Shown here: piece after piece, positions 53,048 to 63,395 of the stretch | Layout of the letters: every line of letters starts with the position of its first letter | How positions within the stretch are numbered: position 1 is the first letter of the stretch | Source of the DNA: Rhodovulum robiginosum | Lineage (GTDB): Bacteria; Pseudomonadota; Alphaproteobacteria; Rhodobacterales; Rhodobacteraceae | DNA: 64,000 nt | Assembly (NCBI RefSeq): GCF_003944755.1 | Contig: NZ_RWGU01000044.1 | Span: 1 to 64,000 of the forward strand | Direction of reading: 5' to 3' | The notes under the pieces: generated by a model | The model's database searches: none | Told to the model about the DNA's origin: nothing | The model's input: only the letters and a program-made list of their open reading frames with translations | Translations under genes and position numbers: made by a program

Positions 53048-54565
53048 TTATGTGCGCCAGAATTCGGGGTTTAAAAGCGCAATGATGGCAAGGGTTTCCA
53101 GCCGTCCCAGCACCATGGCCGCGGCCAGTACCAGCTTTGCGCCGTCGCTCAGCGAGGCATATCCGCCCCCTGCCTCGCCCGCCGTCACCGCCAGCGGCCC
53201 CGTGGTCGTCAGCGCGGCCACGGTCAGCACCATCGCGTTCTCGAAATCGAGCCCGGCCAGTGCAAGTGCCACCATCACCACCGATACGCTGAGCGCGAAC
53301 AGCATGAAAAAGACAAAGGCAATCTGCGCCCCCTGCCGGCGGATACGCCGCGCATAGGCCCCCGCCCCCCCGACCGAAGACGGGTGCACCAGCTTTTCCA
53401 TCTCGCGCAGGCCGTGCTTGTAAAGCGCGTAGATCCGCAACAGCTTGACCCCGCCGGCGGTGGTGGCCACGCCGCCGCCGAACACGGCCAGGCCCGCCAG
53501 GATCAGCCCGGGCGTGTCCAGCCCCGACCAGTCCTGCGCAGCCGACCAGTCGGCCGAGACGAAGCCCGTGGTCGTGAGGTAGGACAGCACGGTAAAGACG
53601 CTGCCCCAGAAGGCCGAGAGCGCGGCCAGCAGGTTTTCCTGGCTCGCCACCTCGTAGGCGCCCAGCCAGTGGCGCACGAACAGAAAGACCGGCACCATAA
53701 GCGCGATGGTCAGGCCAAAGCGGAACTCGGTGTCGCGGGCCAGCCGCCGCCAGCCTTCGGGCCGGAAATCCAGCATGAAGGTCTGGCGCGACAGGGCGAA
53801 CACGAAGAAGACGAACAACAGCGCCTCGCCCGGCAGCCCGCTGCTGCCGCCCGCCACACCCCCCACCGGCGAGATGCCCGAGGTCGCCATGGTCGACATC
53901 GCGTGGCAGATCGCCACGAACGGGCCCTCGCCCGCGATCAGCATCAGCACCCAGAGACCGCCGGTCAGCCCGGTGTAAACCGGCAAGAGCTGCCCGGAAA
54001 AGCGCACCAGCCGCTCGCGCGGGTCGATGCTCTGGCGCACGTCGCCCTCTTCGCGCGGGCTCTGGCCCACGCCGCGGTCCGTGGCGGTCACCTCGAAGCC
54101 GCCCAGGTTCATCGGGGCAAGGATGGAGATCGCCGTTATCCACAGGAAAAACCCGCCCAGCCAGCCCACCAGCGCGCGCCACAGATGCACCGAGGGCGCC
54201 AGCCTTGCGGGCTCGAACAGACTGGCGCCGGTGGTGGTGATGCTCGAGACCATTTCGAAATAGGCGTTCAGAAAGGTGGTGTTGCGCACCGCCTCGTGAA
54301 ACGGCACCGCCAGCATGAGCGGCAGCGCGACGTAGGCGCCCAGCATCGCCAACAGGTGGCTGCGCGCCTGGTTGCGGCTGTGCGAGTTGACCGAGGCCAC
54401 CGCGAGCAGCGCGGCCAGCATGGTAAACAGGCTGGCCGCGTAGAGAAAGCTGCGTGCCGTCAGCCAGTCGCGCACGGCAAAGGCATGCAGCGCCGGCACG
54501 AACATCGCCAGCGCCCCGATCCCGATCAGGATCACCACGAAAGGCAGGTCGAACACCCGGCGCAC
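53048..54565 (-). CDS. trkH: TrkH-family potassium uptake protein
   Basis: 505 aa polytopic membrane protein. Four selectivity-filter loops are visible: SSITTTGASLF, STMATSGIS, SYLTTTGFV and AALTTTGPL. The C-terminus has the conserved LGRLETLAIIALL. It forms the K+ channel regulated by cytosolic TrkA, whose gene ends 9 nt upstream of this one. The start at 54565 leads into the first membrane helix. Confidence 0.93.
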   Translation of the reverse strand: MRRVFDLPFVVILIGIGALAMFVPALHAFAVRDWLTARSFLYAASLFTMLAALLAVASVNSHSRNQARSHLLAMLGAYVALPLMLAVPFHEAVRNTTFLNAYFEMVSSITTTGASLFEPARLAPSVHLWRALVGWLGGFFLWITAISILAPMNLGGFEVTATDRGVGQSPREEGDVRQSIDPRERLVRFSGQLLPVYTGLTGGLWVLMLIAGEGPFVAICHAMSTMATSGISPVGGVAGGSSGLPGEALLFVFFVFALSRQTFMLDFRPEGWRRLARDTEFRFGLTIALMVPVFLFVRHWLGAYEVASQENLLAALSAFWGSVFTVLSYLTTTGFVSADWSAAQDWSGLDTPGLILAGLAVFGGGVATTAGGVKLLRIYALYKHGLREMEKLVHPSSVGGAGAYARRIRRQGAQIAFVFFMLFALSVSVVMVALALAGLDFENAMVLTVAALTTTGPLAVTAGEAGGGYASLSDGAKLVLAAAMVLGRLETLAIIALLNPEFWRT

Positions 54566-54574
54566 GACGCGCGC

Positions 54575-55951
54575 TCAGAAAAAGTCGATGGAGACCTGCA
54601 ACAGGCGCTCCACCTCGGGCACATCGGCCGAGAGCGAGAAGATGGCCACCACGTCGCCCTCTTCGATGCGGGTTTCGCTCGACGGGCGGATCACCTTGCC
54701 GCCCTTCATCACCGCCCCCACCAGCGCGCCCTCGGGAAAGTCGATATCCTGGATGCGCCGGCCCGACATCGGCGAGGTCGACAGCACCTGGGCCTCGATC
54801 ACCTCGGCCTCGGCATCGCCGATGGAATAGACACCCCTGACCCGCCCGTGGCGGATATGGCGCAGGATCGAACTGACCGTGGTGGCGCGCGGGTTGATAT
54901 AGGCGTCGATGTTGAGCGGCGCCATCAGGGGCACCAGCGACGGATCGTTGACCAGGCAGATCGCCATCGGACAGCCCGCCAGCTTGGCCCGCACCGCGGC
55001 CAGCAGGTTGGTCTTGTCGTCGTCGGTCACCGCCAGCACCGCATCGGCGCGTTCGATATTGGCCTCGGTCAAAAGGTTTGTGTCCAGCCCGTCGCCATGC
55101 AGCACGATGGTGCGCTCCAGCGCGTCGGCGGCGGCCTCGGCGCGCGCGCGGTCCCGCTCGATCACCTTGGCGCGCACCCGCTTGGCGCGGCCCTCCAGCG
55201 CCTTGGCCACGGCCAGGCCCACATTGCCGCCGCCGATGATGACCGCGCGCTCCTGGGTCCGCGTCGATTTACCGAAGATCTCGAGCGTGCGGTTGATGTC
55301 CTCGACATGGGTAAAGACATAGACCTGGTCGCCGGCGAAAAGCTGATCGCCCGGCTCGGGCGAGAACAGCGTGCCCTCGCGGCGCACGCCGACAACCAGT
55401 GCGCGCAACGTCGAAAACAGGTCGGTCAACTGGCGCAGCGGCGTGTTCAGCACCGGGCAGTGGTCTTCCAGCGATATCCCCAGCAACTGGGCCTGGCCTT
55501 CGAGAAAGCTTTCGGTGTCGAAGGCCGCGGGCGCGGAGAGGCGTTGCAGCGCCGCCTCGGCGACCTCGCGCTCGGGGCTGATGACCACGTCGATGGGCAT
55601 GTGGTCGCGTCGGTAGAGGTCCGAATAGATCGCGGTCAGATAGCTTTGCGCCCGCAGGCGCGCGATCTTGCGCGGAACCGCGAACACCGAATGGGCCACC
55701 TGGCAGGTGACCATGTTCACCTCGTCCGAATAGGTGGCGGCGATGATCATGTCCGCGTCGCGCGCGCCCGCGCGGTCCAGCACGTCGGGATAGGACGCGT
55801 GGCCGGCCACGCCCTGCACGTCAAGCGCCTCGGTCGCCTGACGCACGAGATCGCCATTCATGTCGACGATGGTGACATCGTTTCGTTCGGAAGACAGGTG
55901 GCGCGCGATCTGCCAGCCAACCTGCCCCGCCCCGCAAATGATGATCTTCAT
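54575..55951 (-). CDS. trkA: Trk system potassium uptake regulator TrkA
   Basis: 458 aa. Two tandem RCK units each have an NAD-binding Rossmann motif (IIICGAGQVGWQIA at residues 3-16 and VIIGGGNVGLAVAKAL in the middle) and a RCK_C ligand domain. It binds nucleotides and gates TrkH. It lies between ntrX and trkH in the typical alphaproteobacterial order. Confidence 0.95.
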   Translation of the reverse strand: MKIIICGAGQVGWQIARHLSSERNDVTIVDMNGDLVRQATEALDVQGVAGHASYPDVLDRAGARDADMIIAATYSDEVNMVTCQVAHSVFAVPRKIARLRAQSYLTAIYSDLYRRDHMPIDVVISPEREVAEAALQRLSAPAAFDTESFLEGQAQLLGISLEDHCPVLNTPLRQLTDLFSTLRALVVGVRREGTLFSPEPGDQLFAGDQVYVFTHVEDINRTLEIFGKSTRTQERAVIIGGGNVGLAVAKALEGRAKRVRAKVIERDRARAEAAADALERTIVLHGDGLDTNLLTEANIERADAVLAVTDDDKTNLLAAVRAKLAGCPMAICLVNDPSLVPLMAPLNIDAYINPRATTVSSILRHIRHGRVRGVYSIGDAEAEVIEAQVLSTSPMSGRRIQDIDFPEGALVGAVMKGGKVIRPSSETRIEEGDVVAIFSLSADVPEVERLLQVSIDFF

Positions 55952-56010
55952 TCCCGCATCCGCGCTGCGCCAGCCGGATCATCCTTTGCAGATGCGGGGG
56001 GGGCGGTCAA

Positions 56011-57417
56011 TCAGCCGCCCGGTTCGGGGCCGACATGCGCCACCCGGCCGCCCGCCTTGGCCGAGGTCACCACGCCCAGGCTTTTCAGCTTGCGATGCAG
56101 TGCCGAGCGTTCCATCCCGACGAAATTGGCGGTGCGCGAGATGTTGCCCCCGAAGCGGTTGATCTGGGTCAGCAGGTATTCGCGCTCGAACAGTTCGCGC
56201 GCCTCGCGCAGCGGCAGCGTGGCCAGCCCGCCCGACAGCACGACGCGCCCCGGCTCTTCGGGGGCTTCGCCCTGTTCGGGCAGTTCGCGCGCCTCGATCG
56301 GCCCGGTGCCCTCGCCCAGGATCAGCACCCGTTCGATCACGTTCTTCAACTGGCGCACGTTGCCGGGCCACTGCATCGTCTGCAACAGCGCCGTTGCCTC
56401 GTCGCTGAGCGTGCGCAGCGGCAGACCCTGGCTGCGGTTGAACTCGGCGATGAAATGCGCGGCCAGCTCGGGGATATCCTCGCGCCGGTCTTCCAGCGAC
56501 GGCACGCCGATCGGCACCACGTTCAGGCGGTGGTAAAGCTCCTGACGGAAGCGGCCGGCGTCGATCTCGGCCTGCAGGTCGCGGTTGGTCGACGACACCA
56601 CCCGCAAATCCACCCGCACCTTGTCGGCCCCGCCGACGCGCTGAAACTGTTGCTCGACCAATACGCGCAGGATTTTCGACTGGGTGCCCGCGGGCATGTC
56701 GGCCACCTCGTCGAAGAACAGCACCCCGCCATGGGCCTGTTCCAGCAGCCCCGGCGCCACGCCCCGCTCGGCGCTTTCCGAGCCGAAGAGGACCTCTTCC
56801 ATCCGGTCCGGCGCGATCGAGGCCGAACTGACGGTGACGAAGGGCGCCCCGGCGCGGTTGGACTGGGCGTGGATGAAGCGGGCCGCCACCTCCTTGCCGC
56901 AGCCCGCCGGGCCGGTCAGCATCACGCGCCCGTTCGACTTGGTCACCTTGTCGAGCTGGGCCTTAAGCGATTTGAAGGCCGGGCTGGAGCCGATCATCTC
57001 GGCCGAGGCCACGTCGCGGCGCTTGAGGTCCTGGTTCTCGCGGCGCAGGCGCGAGGCCTCCATCGCGCGGTTGATGACGACGGTCAACTGGTCGATGTTG
57101 AAGGGCTTTTCGATGAAATCGTAGGCCCCCTGCTTGATCGCGGCCACCGCGATTTCGATGTTGCCGTGGCCCGATATGATGACGATCGGGATGTCCGGGT
57201 TGTCGCGCTTGACCCGCACCAGGATGTCGATGCCGTCCATCCGGCTGTCCTTGAGCCAGATATCGAGGATCATCAACGCCGGCGGTTCGACATTGATCGC
57301 GGCCATGCATTCGTCGGAATTGCCGGCCAGCCGCGTGGAATAGCCCTCGTCGCGCAGGATATCCGCGATCAGTTCGCGGATGTCGCGCTCGTCGTCGACG
57401 ATCAGAATATCACCCAT
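56011..57417 (-). CDS. ntrX: nitrogen response regulator NtrX, lacking the GAFTGA loop
   Basis: 468 aa. The receiver domain has DDERD, phospho-acceptor Asp52 and Lys104. The AAA+ domain has Walker A as GPAGCGKE (169-176) and Walker B as GGVLFFDEVADMP. A C-terminal Fis-type HTH (NISRTANFVGMERSALHRKLKSLGV) is present. The GAFTGA loop that contacts sigma54 is absent: the corresponding stretch runs ESAERGVAPGLLEQAHGG. It therefore should not act as a normal sigma54 activator. It follows ntrY by 21 nt. Confidence 0.94.
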   Translation of the reverse strand: MGDILIVDDERDIRELIADILRDEGYSTRLAGNSDECMAAINVEPPALMILDIWLKDSRMDGIDILVRVKRDNPDIPIVIISGHGNIEIAVAAIKQGAYDFIEKPFNIDQLTVVINRAMEASRLRRENQDLKRRDVASAEMIGSSPAFKSLKAQLDKVTKSNGRVMLTGPAGCGKEVAARFIHAQSNRAGAPFVTVSSASIAPDRMEEVLFGSESAERGVAPGLLEQAHGGVLFFDEVADMPAGTQSKILRVLVEQQFQRVGGADKVRVDLRVVSSTNRDLQAEIDAGRFRQELYHRLNVVPIGVPSLEDRREDIPELAAHFIAEFNRSQGLPLRTLSDEATALLQTMQWPGNVRQLKNVIERVLILGEGTGPIEARELPEQGEAPEEPGRVVLSGGLATLPLREARELFEREYLLTQINRFGGNISRTANFVGMERSALHRKLKSLGVVTSAKAGGRVAHVGPEPGG

Positions 57418-57438
57418 TTTCCCCTCTTCCCCTCAAAT

Positions 57439-59754
57439 TCATTCGGCCACCGCCGCGGCGGCGTTGCTGGCGCTGTCCGCGGCGCAGGGCAGCCGCAGCT
57501 CGGCCAGCGCGCCGCGGTGGGCGCCCTCGGCAAAGGGCGGCGCGTCGTGCAGCGCGAACGTGCCGCCATGTTCCTCGATGATCTTCTTGACGATGGGCAG
57601 GCCCAGCCCGGTGCCCTTGTCGCGCGTGGTCACGTAAGGCTCCAGCAGCCGCGCCCGGTCGGCGGGCAGGCCGATACCGTTGTCGGCCACGCGGATCACC
57701 GCCCAGTCGCCGTCACGCTCCAGGCTGACCCTGACCTCGGGCTCGAACCCGTCGGGCACGCCCTTTTCACAAAAGGTCTCAATGGCTTCACCCGCGTTTT
57801 TCATCAGGTTTGTCAATGCCTGACCAATCATCGTGGCGTCGATATCGGCGACCACCTCCGCGTCGGGCAAATCAACGGCAAAGCGCACCTCGGGCTGGCC
57901 GCTTTCCTGCAACAGCACCGCATCGCGCAGCAGCGCGGTCAGATCGGCCAGTTTTCGCTCGGGCTCCGGCATCCGGGCGAATTTCGAGAACTCGTCGACG
58001 ATCCGGCGCAGATCGGCCGTCTGGCGCACGATCACCTCGGTCAGCTGGTCCAGCACCTCGGCCTCGTCGCCCACCTTGCCGCGGAACTTGCGCTTGATCC
58101 GTTCGGCCGACAACTGGATCGGCGTCAGCGGGTTCTTGATCTCGTGGGCGATGCGGCGGGCCACGTCGCCCCATGCGGCCATGCGCTGGGCGGTCACCAG
58201 GTCGGTCACGTCATCGAAGGCCACGACGTAGCCCTCGGGCTGGCCCGCCGCGTTGCGCCGCGTGGCCATGCGCACCAGCAGGTTTTCGTGCTTGCCCCGG
58301 CGCGAAAGCTTGACCTCCTCCTGCGCGGTCTCGCGGCCGCCGTCGCGCAGCTTTGCAAACAGCGGGGCGAATTCGGGCACCGCCTCGGCCAAGGACAACG
58401 TATGCGAGTTGTCCTCGTCAAGCTCCAGCAGCGCCAGCGCCGAGCGGTTGAGAAAATCGACGCGCCCCTTCGCATCCAGCCCCACAACCCCGGCGGTGAC
58501 CGAGGACAGGACCGAGTCGAACAGCCGCCGCCGCCGCTCGATCTGCCGGTTGGTCTTGAGCAGCGCCTCGCGCTGAACCTTAAGTTGCCCGGTCATCTGG
58601 TTGAAGATGCGCCCCAACATGGCGATTTCGTCATCGCCCTCTTCCTCGACCACGCGCACATCCAGATCGCCCGAACCGACCCGCTGCGCCGCGCCCGCCA
58701 GCCGCCCCACGGGCCGCGACAGTCGCTCGGCAAACCACAGGCCCAGCCAGATCGCGGCGAGGATCAGGATGACCGCGAAACCGATATACAAAAGCCCGAA
58801 CTCGAACAGCAGCCGCCCCCGCTCGCTTTCCAGCTGGTGGTAGAGCTGGGCGGTTTCCTGGGTATCGTCGAGCAGGTTCAAAAGCTCGCCGTCGACGGCG
58901 CGCGAGATGTAGAGATATCGGTCGGCAAAGGCGCTCAGCCGGACCAGCGCGCGGAACTCGTTATTGTCCCAATCCTCGATGATCGTCACGCCGCCCTCGT
59001 CGGCGCCTTCGATGTCCGCGAGGCTGGGCTGTTCGAAGTCGAAGAGGTACGACCGTTCGCCGCGGGCGCGGATCTCGCCCGCGCCGTCGATCACGAAGGC
59101 CTCTTTCAGGCCGCGCTGAACACGCCCCTGCCCCTGGTTGAGCAGTTGCCGGACCTCGCCATCGGACAGGAAGAACGTGGCCTGCCGCGCGACGTTGAGA
59201 AAGCCCGCCAGCGCCTCTGCATCCTCGGTCAGGTCGTCGCGATGCTCTGCCTCGTAGGCCTCGGCCGCGGTCAGCGACGCGCCGATCACCTGCCGCACCC
59301 GGTCGGAGAACCAGCCTTCCAGCCCGACATTGACCGTGAGCCCGGCAAAGACCGCCACCAGAACGGTGGGAATCAGCGCGATCAGCGCGAAGACCCCGGT
59401 CAGCCGCAGGTGCAGCCGCGACCCCGCCGATTGGCGCCGGCGCGCAGCCACCATCTGGGCCACCCGCTGGAGCACAAGCGTCGCGACCACCAGCACATAG
59501 ACCAGGTCGACCAGCAGCACGATGCGCAGCCAGATCGAACTGGCCCCCTGGTCGAGCGGGCCGAGCGCCAGGAATGTGAGGATCGCCAGCGCGGGGCCAA
59601 GCACCACCACGCCCAGCGTGGCCACGTTCTGCACGCGTCGCTTCCGTCTGAGACGGGAAAGCCGCTCCCAATGGGATCGTTTCCTGACGCGTGCCACTGC
59701 CGCCCCGCTTCGCCACACCGCGCGGCGCTTCGGGGCATGCGACCCCGGCGCCAC
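57439..59754 (-). CDS. ntrY: nitrogen regulation sensor histidine kinase NtrY
   Basis: 771 aa from the most upstream start. Several N-terminal membrane helices and a large extracytoplasmic segment are followed by a HAMP region (ERLSRPVGRLAGAAQRVGSGDLDVRV), a PAS domain and the kinase core. The H-box is [20 protein letters not shown] (His537) and the ATP lid GTGLGLPIVKKIIEEHGG. It is the partner kinase of NtrX. The GTG at 59754 lacks a ribosome site; a GTG at 59697 behind a G-rich stretch is an equally good start. It is 14 nt after ntrC. Confidence 0.93.
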   Translation of the reverse strand: MAPGSHAPKRRAVWRSGAAVARVRKRSHWERLSRLRRKRRVQNVATLGVVVLGPALAILTFLALGPLDQGASSIWLRIVLLVDLVYVLVVATLVLQRVAQMVAARRRQSAGSRLHLRLTGVFALIALIPTVLVAVFAGLTVNVGLEGWFSDRVRQVIGASLTAAEAYEAEHRDDLTEDAEALAGFLNVARQATFFLSDGEVRQLLNQGQGRVQRGLKEAFVIDGAGEIRARGERSYLFDFEQPSLADIEGADEGGVTIIEDWDNNEFRALVRLSAFADRYLYISRAVDGELLNLLDDTQETAQLYHQLESERGRLLFEFGLLYIGFAVILILAAIWLGLWFAERLSRPVGRLAGAAQRVGSGDLDVRVVEEEGDDEIAMLGRIFNQMTGQLKVQREALLKTNRQIERRRRLFDSVLSSVTAGVVGLDAKGRVDFLNRSALALLELDEDNSHTLSLAEAVPEFAPLFAKLRDGGRETAQEEVKLSRRGKHENLLVRMATRRNAAGQPEGYVVAFDDVTDLVTAQRMAAWGDVARRIAHEIKNPLTPIQLSAERIKRKFRGKVGDEAEVLDQLTEVIVRQTADLRRIVDEFSKFARMPEPERKLADLTALLRDAVLLQESGQPEVRFAVDLPDAEVVADIDATMIGQALTNLMKNAGEAIETFCEKGVPDGFEPEVRVSLERDGDWAVIRVADNGIGLPADRARLLEPYVTTRDKGTGLGLPIVKKIIEEHGGTFALHDAPPFAEGAHRGALAELRLPCAADSASNAAAAVAE

Positions 59755-59768
59755 TTATTGTTGCGAAT

Positions 59769-61145
59769 TTACATCAATTTGCGGCGGCGAGTCACGCGGA
59801 TATCCAGATCAGTGATCTTTTTTCTCAAGGTATTGCGGTTGATGCCGAGAAGGTCGGCACATTTGGCCTGGTTGCCGCCCGTGGCGTCCAAAGCGATTTC
59901 AATGAGCGGAAGCTCCACCTCGCGGAGAATGCGGGTGTAAAGGCCCGGCGGCGGCAACACCCCGCCATGCAAGTCGAAATAGCGCCGCAGGTGCTTGGCG
60001 ACCGAGGCCGACAGCTTTTCGCCGTCGCCGCCGCCGACCAGCGGCTCTATCTCGGGCTGGTTGCCCAGAACCGCCTCGACCTCGGCGCGGGTGATCACCT
60101 CTTCGGGGCTGGTCACCACCAGCCGGCGGATGGTGTTTTCAAGCTGCCGCACGTTGCCGGGCCAGCTATAGGCGCGAATCAGGTCCATCGCGTCGTCGGC
60201 CAACTGCCGGGTCGGGGTGATGTCGCGGTCGGCCCGCGCGAGGAAATGCTCGGTCAGCAGCGGGATGTCATCCACCCGCTCGCGCAGCGACGGCACGGCA
60301 AGGCTGACCCCGCCGAGGCGGTAGAACAGGTCCTGCCGGAACTCGCCCCCCTCCATCCGCGACATCAGGTCGGTCTGGCTGGTGGCCATCACCCGCGGCG
60401 CGGTGTCGCCGAAGCCGTCCAGCAGGCGCACGATACGCCCCTGCGCATCGAGGTCGAGGTCGGACACCTCGTCGAACAGGATCGAGCCGCCCTTGGCGCG
60501 GGCAACCAGCGTCGAGGGGCCGTCGACCCCTTCCAGGTCGGCGGCATTGGCGATGACGAAGGGCAGCGTGCGCCGGTCGGAAAAGTCGTGGATCGCGCGG
60601 GCGATCAGCGATTTGCCGGTGCCGGATTCGCCGGTGATCAGCACCGCAAGATCGGCGTTCATCACCCGCGCCACCAGCCGGTAGAGCGCCTGCATCTGCG
60701 GCGTACGGCCCACCAGCGGCAGGTCGTCGTTTTCCTCGACGCCGCCGGAGACCGTGGCGCGCGTCTGCGCCGGGGCCCGCCGGCGGGTGTCGAGCGCGCG
60801 CGCCGCGCGTTTCATCAGGTCGGGCAGGTCGAAAGGCTTTGGCAGGTAATCGTAGGCCTCGGCCTCGGCGGCCTGGATCGCCGTCATGATCGTGTTCTGC
60901 GCCGAGATCACGATCACCGGCAGGCCCGGGCGCTCTTCACCGATCTTGGGCAGCATCTCCAGCCCGTTTCCGTCGGGCATCATCACGTCCGAGATCACCA
61001 GGTCGCCCTTTCCCTCGCCCACCCAGCGCATCAGCGTGGTCAGCGACGAGGTGGCATGCACCTTGCAGCCCGCGCGGGTCAGTGCCTGGGTCAGCACGGT
61101 TCGGATCGTCCGGTCGTCATCGGCAACGAGGATGGTTCCGTCCAT
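59769..61145 (-). CDS. ntrC: nitrogen regulation response regulator NtrC, lacking the GAFTGA motif
   Basis: 458 aa. The receiver has Asp53 ([10 protein letters not shown]) and the lysine in YLPKPFD. The AAA+ domain has Walker A GESGTGKS and Walker [14 protein letters not shown] Fis-type HTH ends the protein ([23 protein letters not shown]). Between Walker A and B the sigma54-contacting GAFTGA loop is missing ([19 protein letters not shown]). Rhodobacter capsulatus NtrC is known to share this and to work with the housekeeping sigma factor. Its ATG overlaps the ntrB stop (TGATG), indicating coupling. Confidence 0.95.
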   Translation of the reverse strand: MDGTILVADDDRTIRTVLTQALTRAGCKVHATSSLTTLMRWVGEGKGDLVISDVMMPDGNGLEMLPKIGEERPGLPVIVISAQNTIMTAIQAAEAEAYDYLPKPFDLPDLMKRAARALDTRRRAPAQTRATVSGGVEENDDLPLVGRTPQMQALYRLVARVMNADLAVLITGESGTGKSLIARAIHDFSDRRTLPFVIANAADLEGVDGPSTLVARAKGGSILFDEVSDLDLDAQGRIVRLLDGFGDTAPRVMATSQTDLMSRMEGGEFRQDLFYRLGGVSLAVPSLRERVDDIPLLTEHFLARADRDITPTRQLADDAMDLIRAYSWPGNVRQLENTIRRLVVTSPEEVITRAEVEAVLGNQPEIEPLVGGGDGEKLSASVAKHLRRYFDLHGGVLPPPGLYTRILREVELPLIEIALDATGGNQAKCADLLGINRNTLRKKITDLDIRVTRRRKLM

Positions 61146-62224
61146 CAGTCCTTGTCCTCCTGAGATTTCGGCGCGACGGGCAGCGAGATGCGGAACACGG
61201 TGCGTCCGGGCACCGAGTCGACCGCGATCCAGCCGTTGTGGTCGGATACGATTTTCGAGACCAGCGCCAGCCCCAGCCCGGTGCCGTTCTCGCGCCCAGA
61301 AACGAAGGGCTCGAAGATGTCGCCCGCGATCTCGTTGGGCAGGCCCGGGCCGTCGTCGATGATCTCGACCTGCAACGGCACCGCGCCGCCGGACCCGTCG
61401 GGCCGGCGCACCCTGAGCGACTGGTCGTAAAACGTGTGAAGGCGGATCGTTCCGCCATCCTTGGCGGCGGCCTGCGCGGCGTTTTTCAGAAGGTTTTGAA
61501 ACACCTGCACCAGCTGATCGCCGTCGCCCCATGTCGGTGGCAGCGAAGGGTCGTAATCTTCGACCATGGTCATGTGGGCGGCAAAGCCCACCATGGCCGA
61601 TTTCCGCGCCCGTTCGAGCACGTCATGCACGTTGACCGGGCGGCATTTCGGCGGGCGCAGGTTGCCGAACTGCTCGACCTGCTCCAGCAGCTTCACGATC
61701 CGCCGGCTTTCGGCCACGATGAGGTCGGTCAGCTCGCGGTCTTCGGCGGACAGGTTCATCGACAAGAGCTGCGCCGCCCCGGTGATGCCGGCCAGCGGGT
61801 TCTTGATCTCGTGGGCCAGCATCTCGGCCATGCCGATGGCCGATTTGGCCGCCGATTTCACCGAATGCGCGCGGCCCAGCCGCCCGGCGATTTCGCGCGG
61901 CGAAATCAGCAGGATCACCCGGTCGGAACAGTCCGACAGCGGCGCGACCTGGAGGTTGCACTGCACCGGCGGCTTTGTGCCCGCGGTCACGTCGACATCG
62001 TTGATGAACAGCGGCGCCTGGTTGCGGCGCACCCGCCCGAACGCCTCGTCCAACGGCGCGTCGACGGCCAGCCTGTCCCATACCGGCGCGCCCCTGAGCG
62101 CCTTGATCGAGGCGTTGACGAACAACTCGGCCGCCGGGTTGATCTCGACGATCCGGTCGTCGGGACCCACCAAAAGCGCCGGCACGGGCAGCGAGGCCCA
62201 GATCGTTTCGTCCTGCTTGGTCAT
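61145..62224 (-). CDS. ntrB: nitrogen regulation sensor histidine kinase NtrB (NtrB/GlnL)
   Basis: 359 aa soluble kinase. A PAS domain (about 10-100) is followed by the H-box [21 protein letters not shown] with His138, the N-box [11 protein letters not shown]1 DDGPGLP and G2 [13 protein letters not shown]. It phosphorylates or dephosphorylates NtrC in response to PII proteins. It overlaps dusB by ATGA and ntrC by one nucleotide. Confidence 0.95.
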   Translation of the reverse strand: MTKQDETIWASLPVPALLVGPDDRIVEINPAAELFVNASIKALRGAPVWDRLAVDAPLDEAFGRVRRNQAPLFINDVDVTAGTKPPVQCNLQVAPLSDCSDRVILLISPREIAGRLGRAHSVKSAAKSAIGMAEMLAHEIKNPLAGITGAAQLLSMNLSAEDRELTDLIVAESRRIVKLLEQVEQFGNLRPPKCRPVNVHDVLERARKSAMVGFAAHMTMVEDYDPSLPPTWGDGDQLVQVFQNLLKNAAQAAAKDGGTIRLHTFYDQSLRVRRPDGSGGAVPLQVEIIDDGPGLPNEIAGDIFEPFVSGRENGTGLGLALVSKIVSDHNGWIAVDSVPGRTVFRISLPVAPKSQEDKD

Positions 62225-63237
62225 GCCGCCTGCCTCGATCGCTCGGCCGGCAGCGCCTCGGGCAGCAGGGCAAACACCTGCCCGGGCCGGCGTTCGGTCA
62301 GCACGGTGCGGCGCAGTACAGGCGGCGTGCCGGCCGCGTCCATGTACCAGCCCAGATGCTTGCGCGCGACACGGCTGCCCAGGGCGCTGCCGTAAAACGA
62401 CAGCATCGCCTCGTAATGGCCCGCCACCATCTCGGCAAAGGCCGCACCCCTCGGCACCCGCGGCGCCGGCGCGCCGAAAACGGCGGCGGCGATCTCGGCG
62501 GGACGCCAGGGTGCACCTTGCGCGGCGCGGCCCACCATCACCCCGTCGGCGCCCGAGGCGGCGCGCGCGGCGCGCGCGGTGGCCGCATCCACGATATCGC
62601 CGTTGGCGATGACCGGGATCGACACCGCCTCTTTCACCGCGCGGATCGCGGCCCAGTCGGCGCGGCCGTCGTAGAACTGGCAGCGTGTCCGGCCATGGAT
62701 GGTGATCATCTGCACGCCGGCGGCCTCGGCCCGGCGCGCCAGATCGGGCGCGTTCAGGCTGGTATCGTCCCAGCCCAGGCGGGTTTTCAGCGTCACCGGC
62801 ACGTCCACCGCGGCCACCACCGCCTCGACCAGCCCCAGCGCGTGGTCGAGATCGCGCATCAAGGCCGATCCCGAAAGGCCGCCCACCACCTTGCGTGCCG
62901 GGCAGCCCATGTTGATGTCGATGATCCGCGCGCCCTGCCCTTCGACAAAACGCGCGGCCTCGGCCATCCAGCGCGCCTCGCGCCCGGCAAGCTGAACGGC
63001 GGTGTTTTCCACGCCGAATCCCAGCTCGGCCCGCTCGCGCACGCCGGGCTTGGCCTGCACGACCTCCTGGCTGGCCACCATCTCGGACACCACGAGCCCC
63101 ACGCCGAAAGACGCCACAAGCTGGCGGAACGGCAGGTCCGTGATGCCCGCGAGCGGTGCGAGAAACACAGGCGGGTCGAGTGTGAGAGACGCCACAGGGA
63201 CGGCCAAGTGATTAATCCTTGTGCATTCGATCTGCAT
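62221..63237 (-). CDS. dusB: tRNA-dihydrouridine synthase DusB (NifR3)
   Basis: 338 aa FMN-dependent TIM-barrel enzyme that reduces specific uridines in t[20 protein letters not shown] opens the barrel, the catalytic cysteine is in [14 protein letters not shown], and [18 protein letters not shown] and VIANGDI bind FMN and RNA. It heads the historic nifR3-ntrB-ntrC operon. The ATG at 63237 starts [13 protein letters not shown]; sequence upstream in frame is not conserved. Confidence 0.95.
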   Translation of the reverse strand: MQIECTRINHLAVPVASLTLDPPVFLAPLAGITDLPFRQLVASFGVGLVVSEMVASQEVVQAKPGVRERAELGFGVENTAVQLAGREARWMAEAARFVEGQGARIIDINMGCPARKVVGGLSGSALMRDLDHALGLVEAVVAAVDVPVTLKTRLGWDDTSLNAPDLARRAEAAGVQMITIHGRTRCQFYDGRADWAAIRAVKEAVSIPVIANGDIVDAATARAARAASGADGVMVGRAAQGAPWRPAEIAAAVFGAPAPRVPRGAAFAEMVAGHYEAMLSFYGSALGSRVARKHLGWYMDAAGTPPVLRRTVLTERRPGQVFALLPEALPAERSRQAA

Positions 63238-63395
63238 GTAGCTCTTGGCCGGCGGGATGGCAATTCGACCACGCAAAAGAAAACGGCGGCAGACGCAATT
63301 TGCCCAACTTTTGGGCGCCGACGCCCGGCAGATTGCCCCATTGCTCCGCCCTGCGCCACCTCCTAGACAGAGCCGGCAGAGGCCTGGGGGACAGG

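Noticed and set aside
53384-56536. A 1050-codon open frame on the plus strand across trkH and trkA
   Set aside because: Antisense shadow of membrane and RCK genes; no plausible domain or signal.
56035-59940. A 1301-codon open frame on the plus strand across ntrX and ntrY
   Set aside because: Antisense shadow of two well-supported regulators; composition is His/Arg/Gln-rich and shows no fold or ribosome site.
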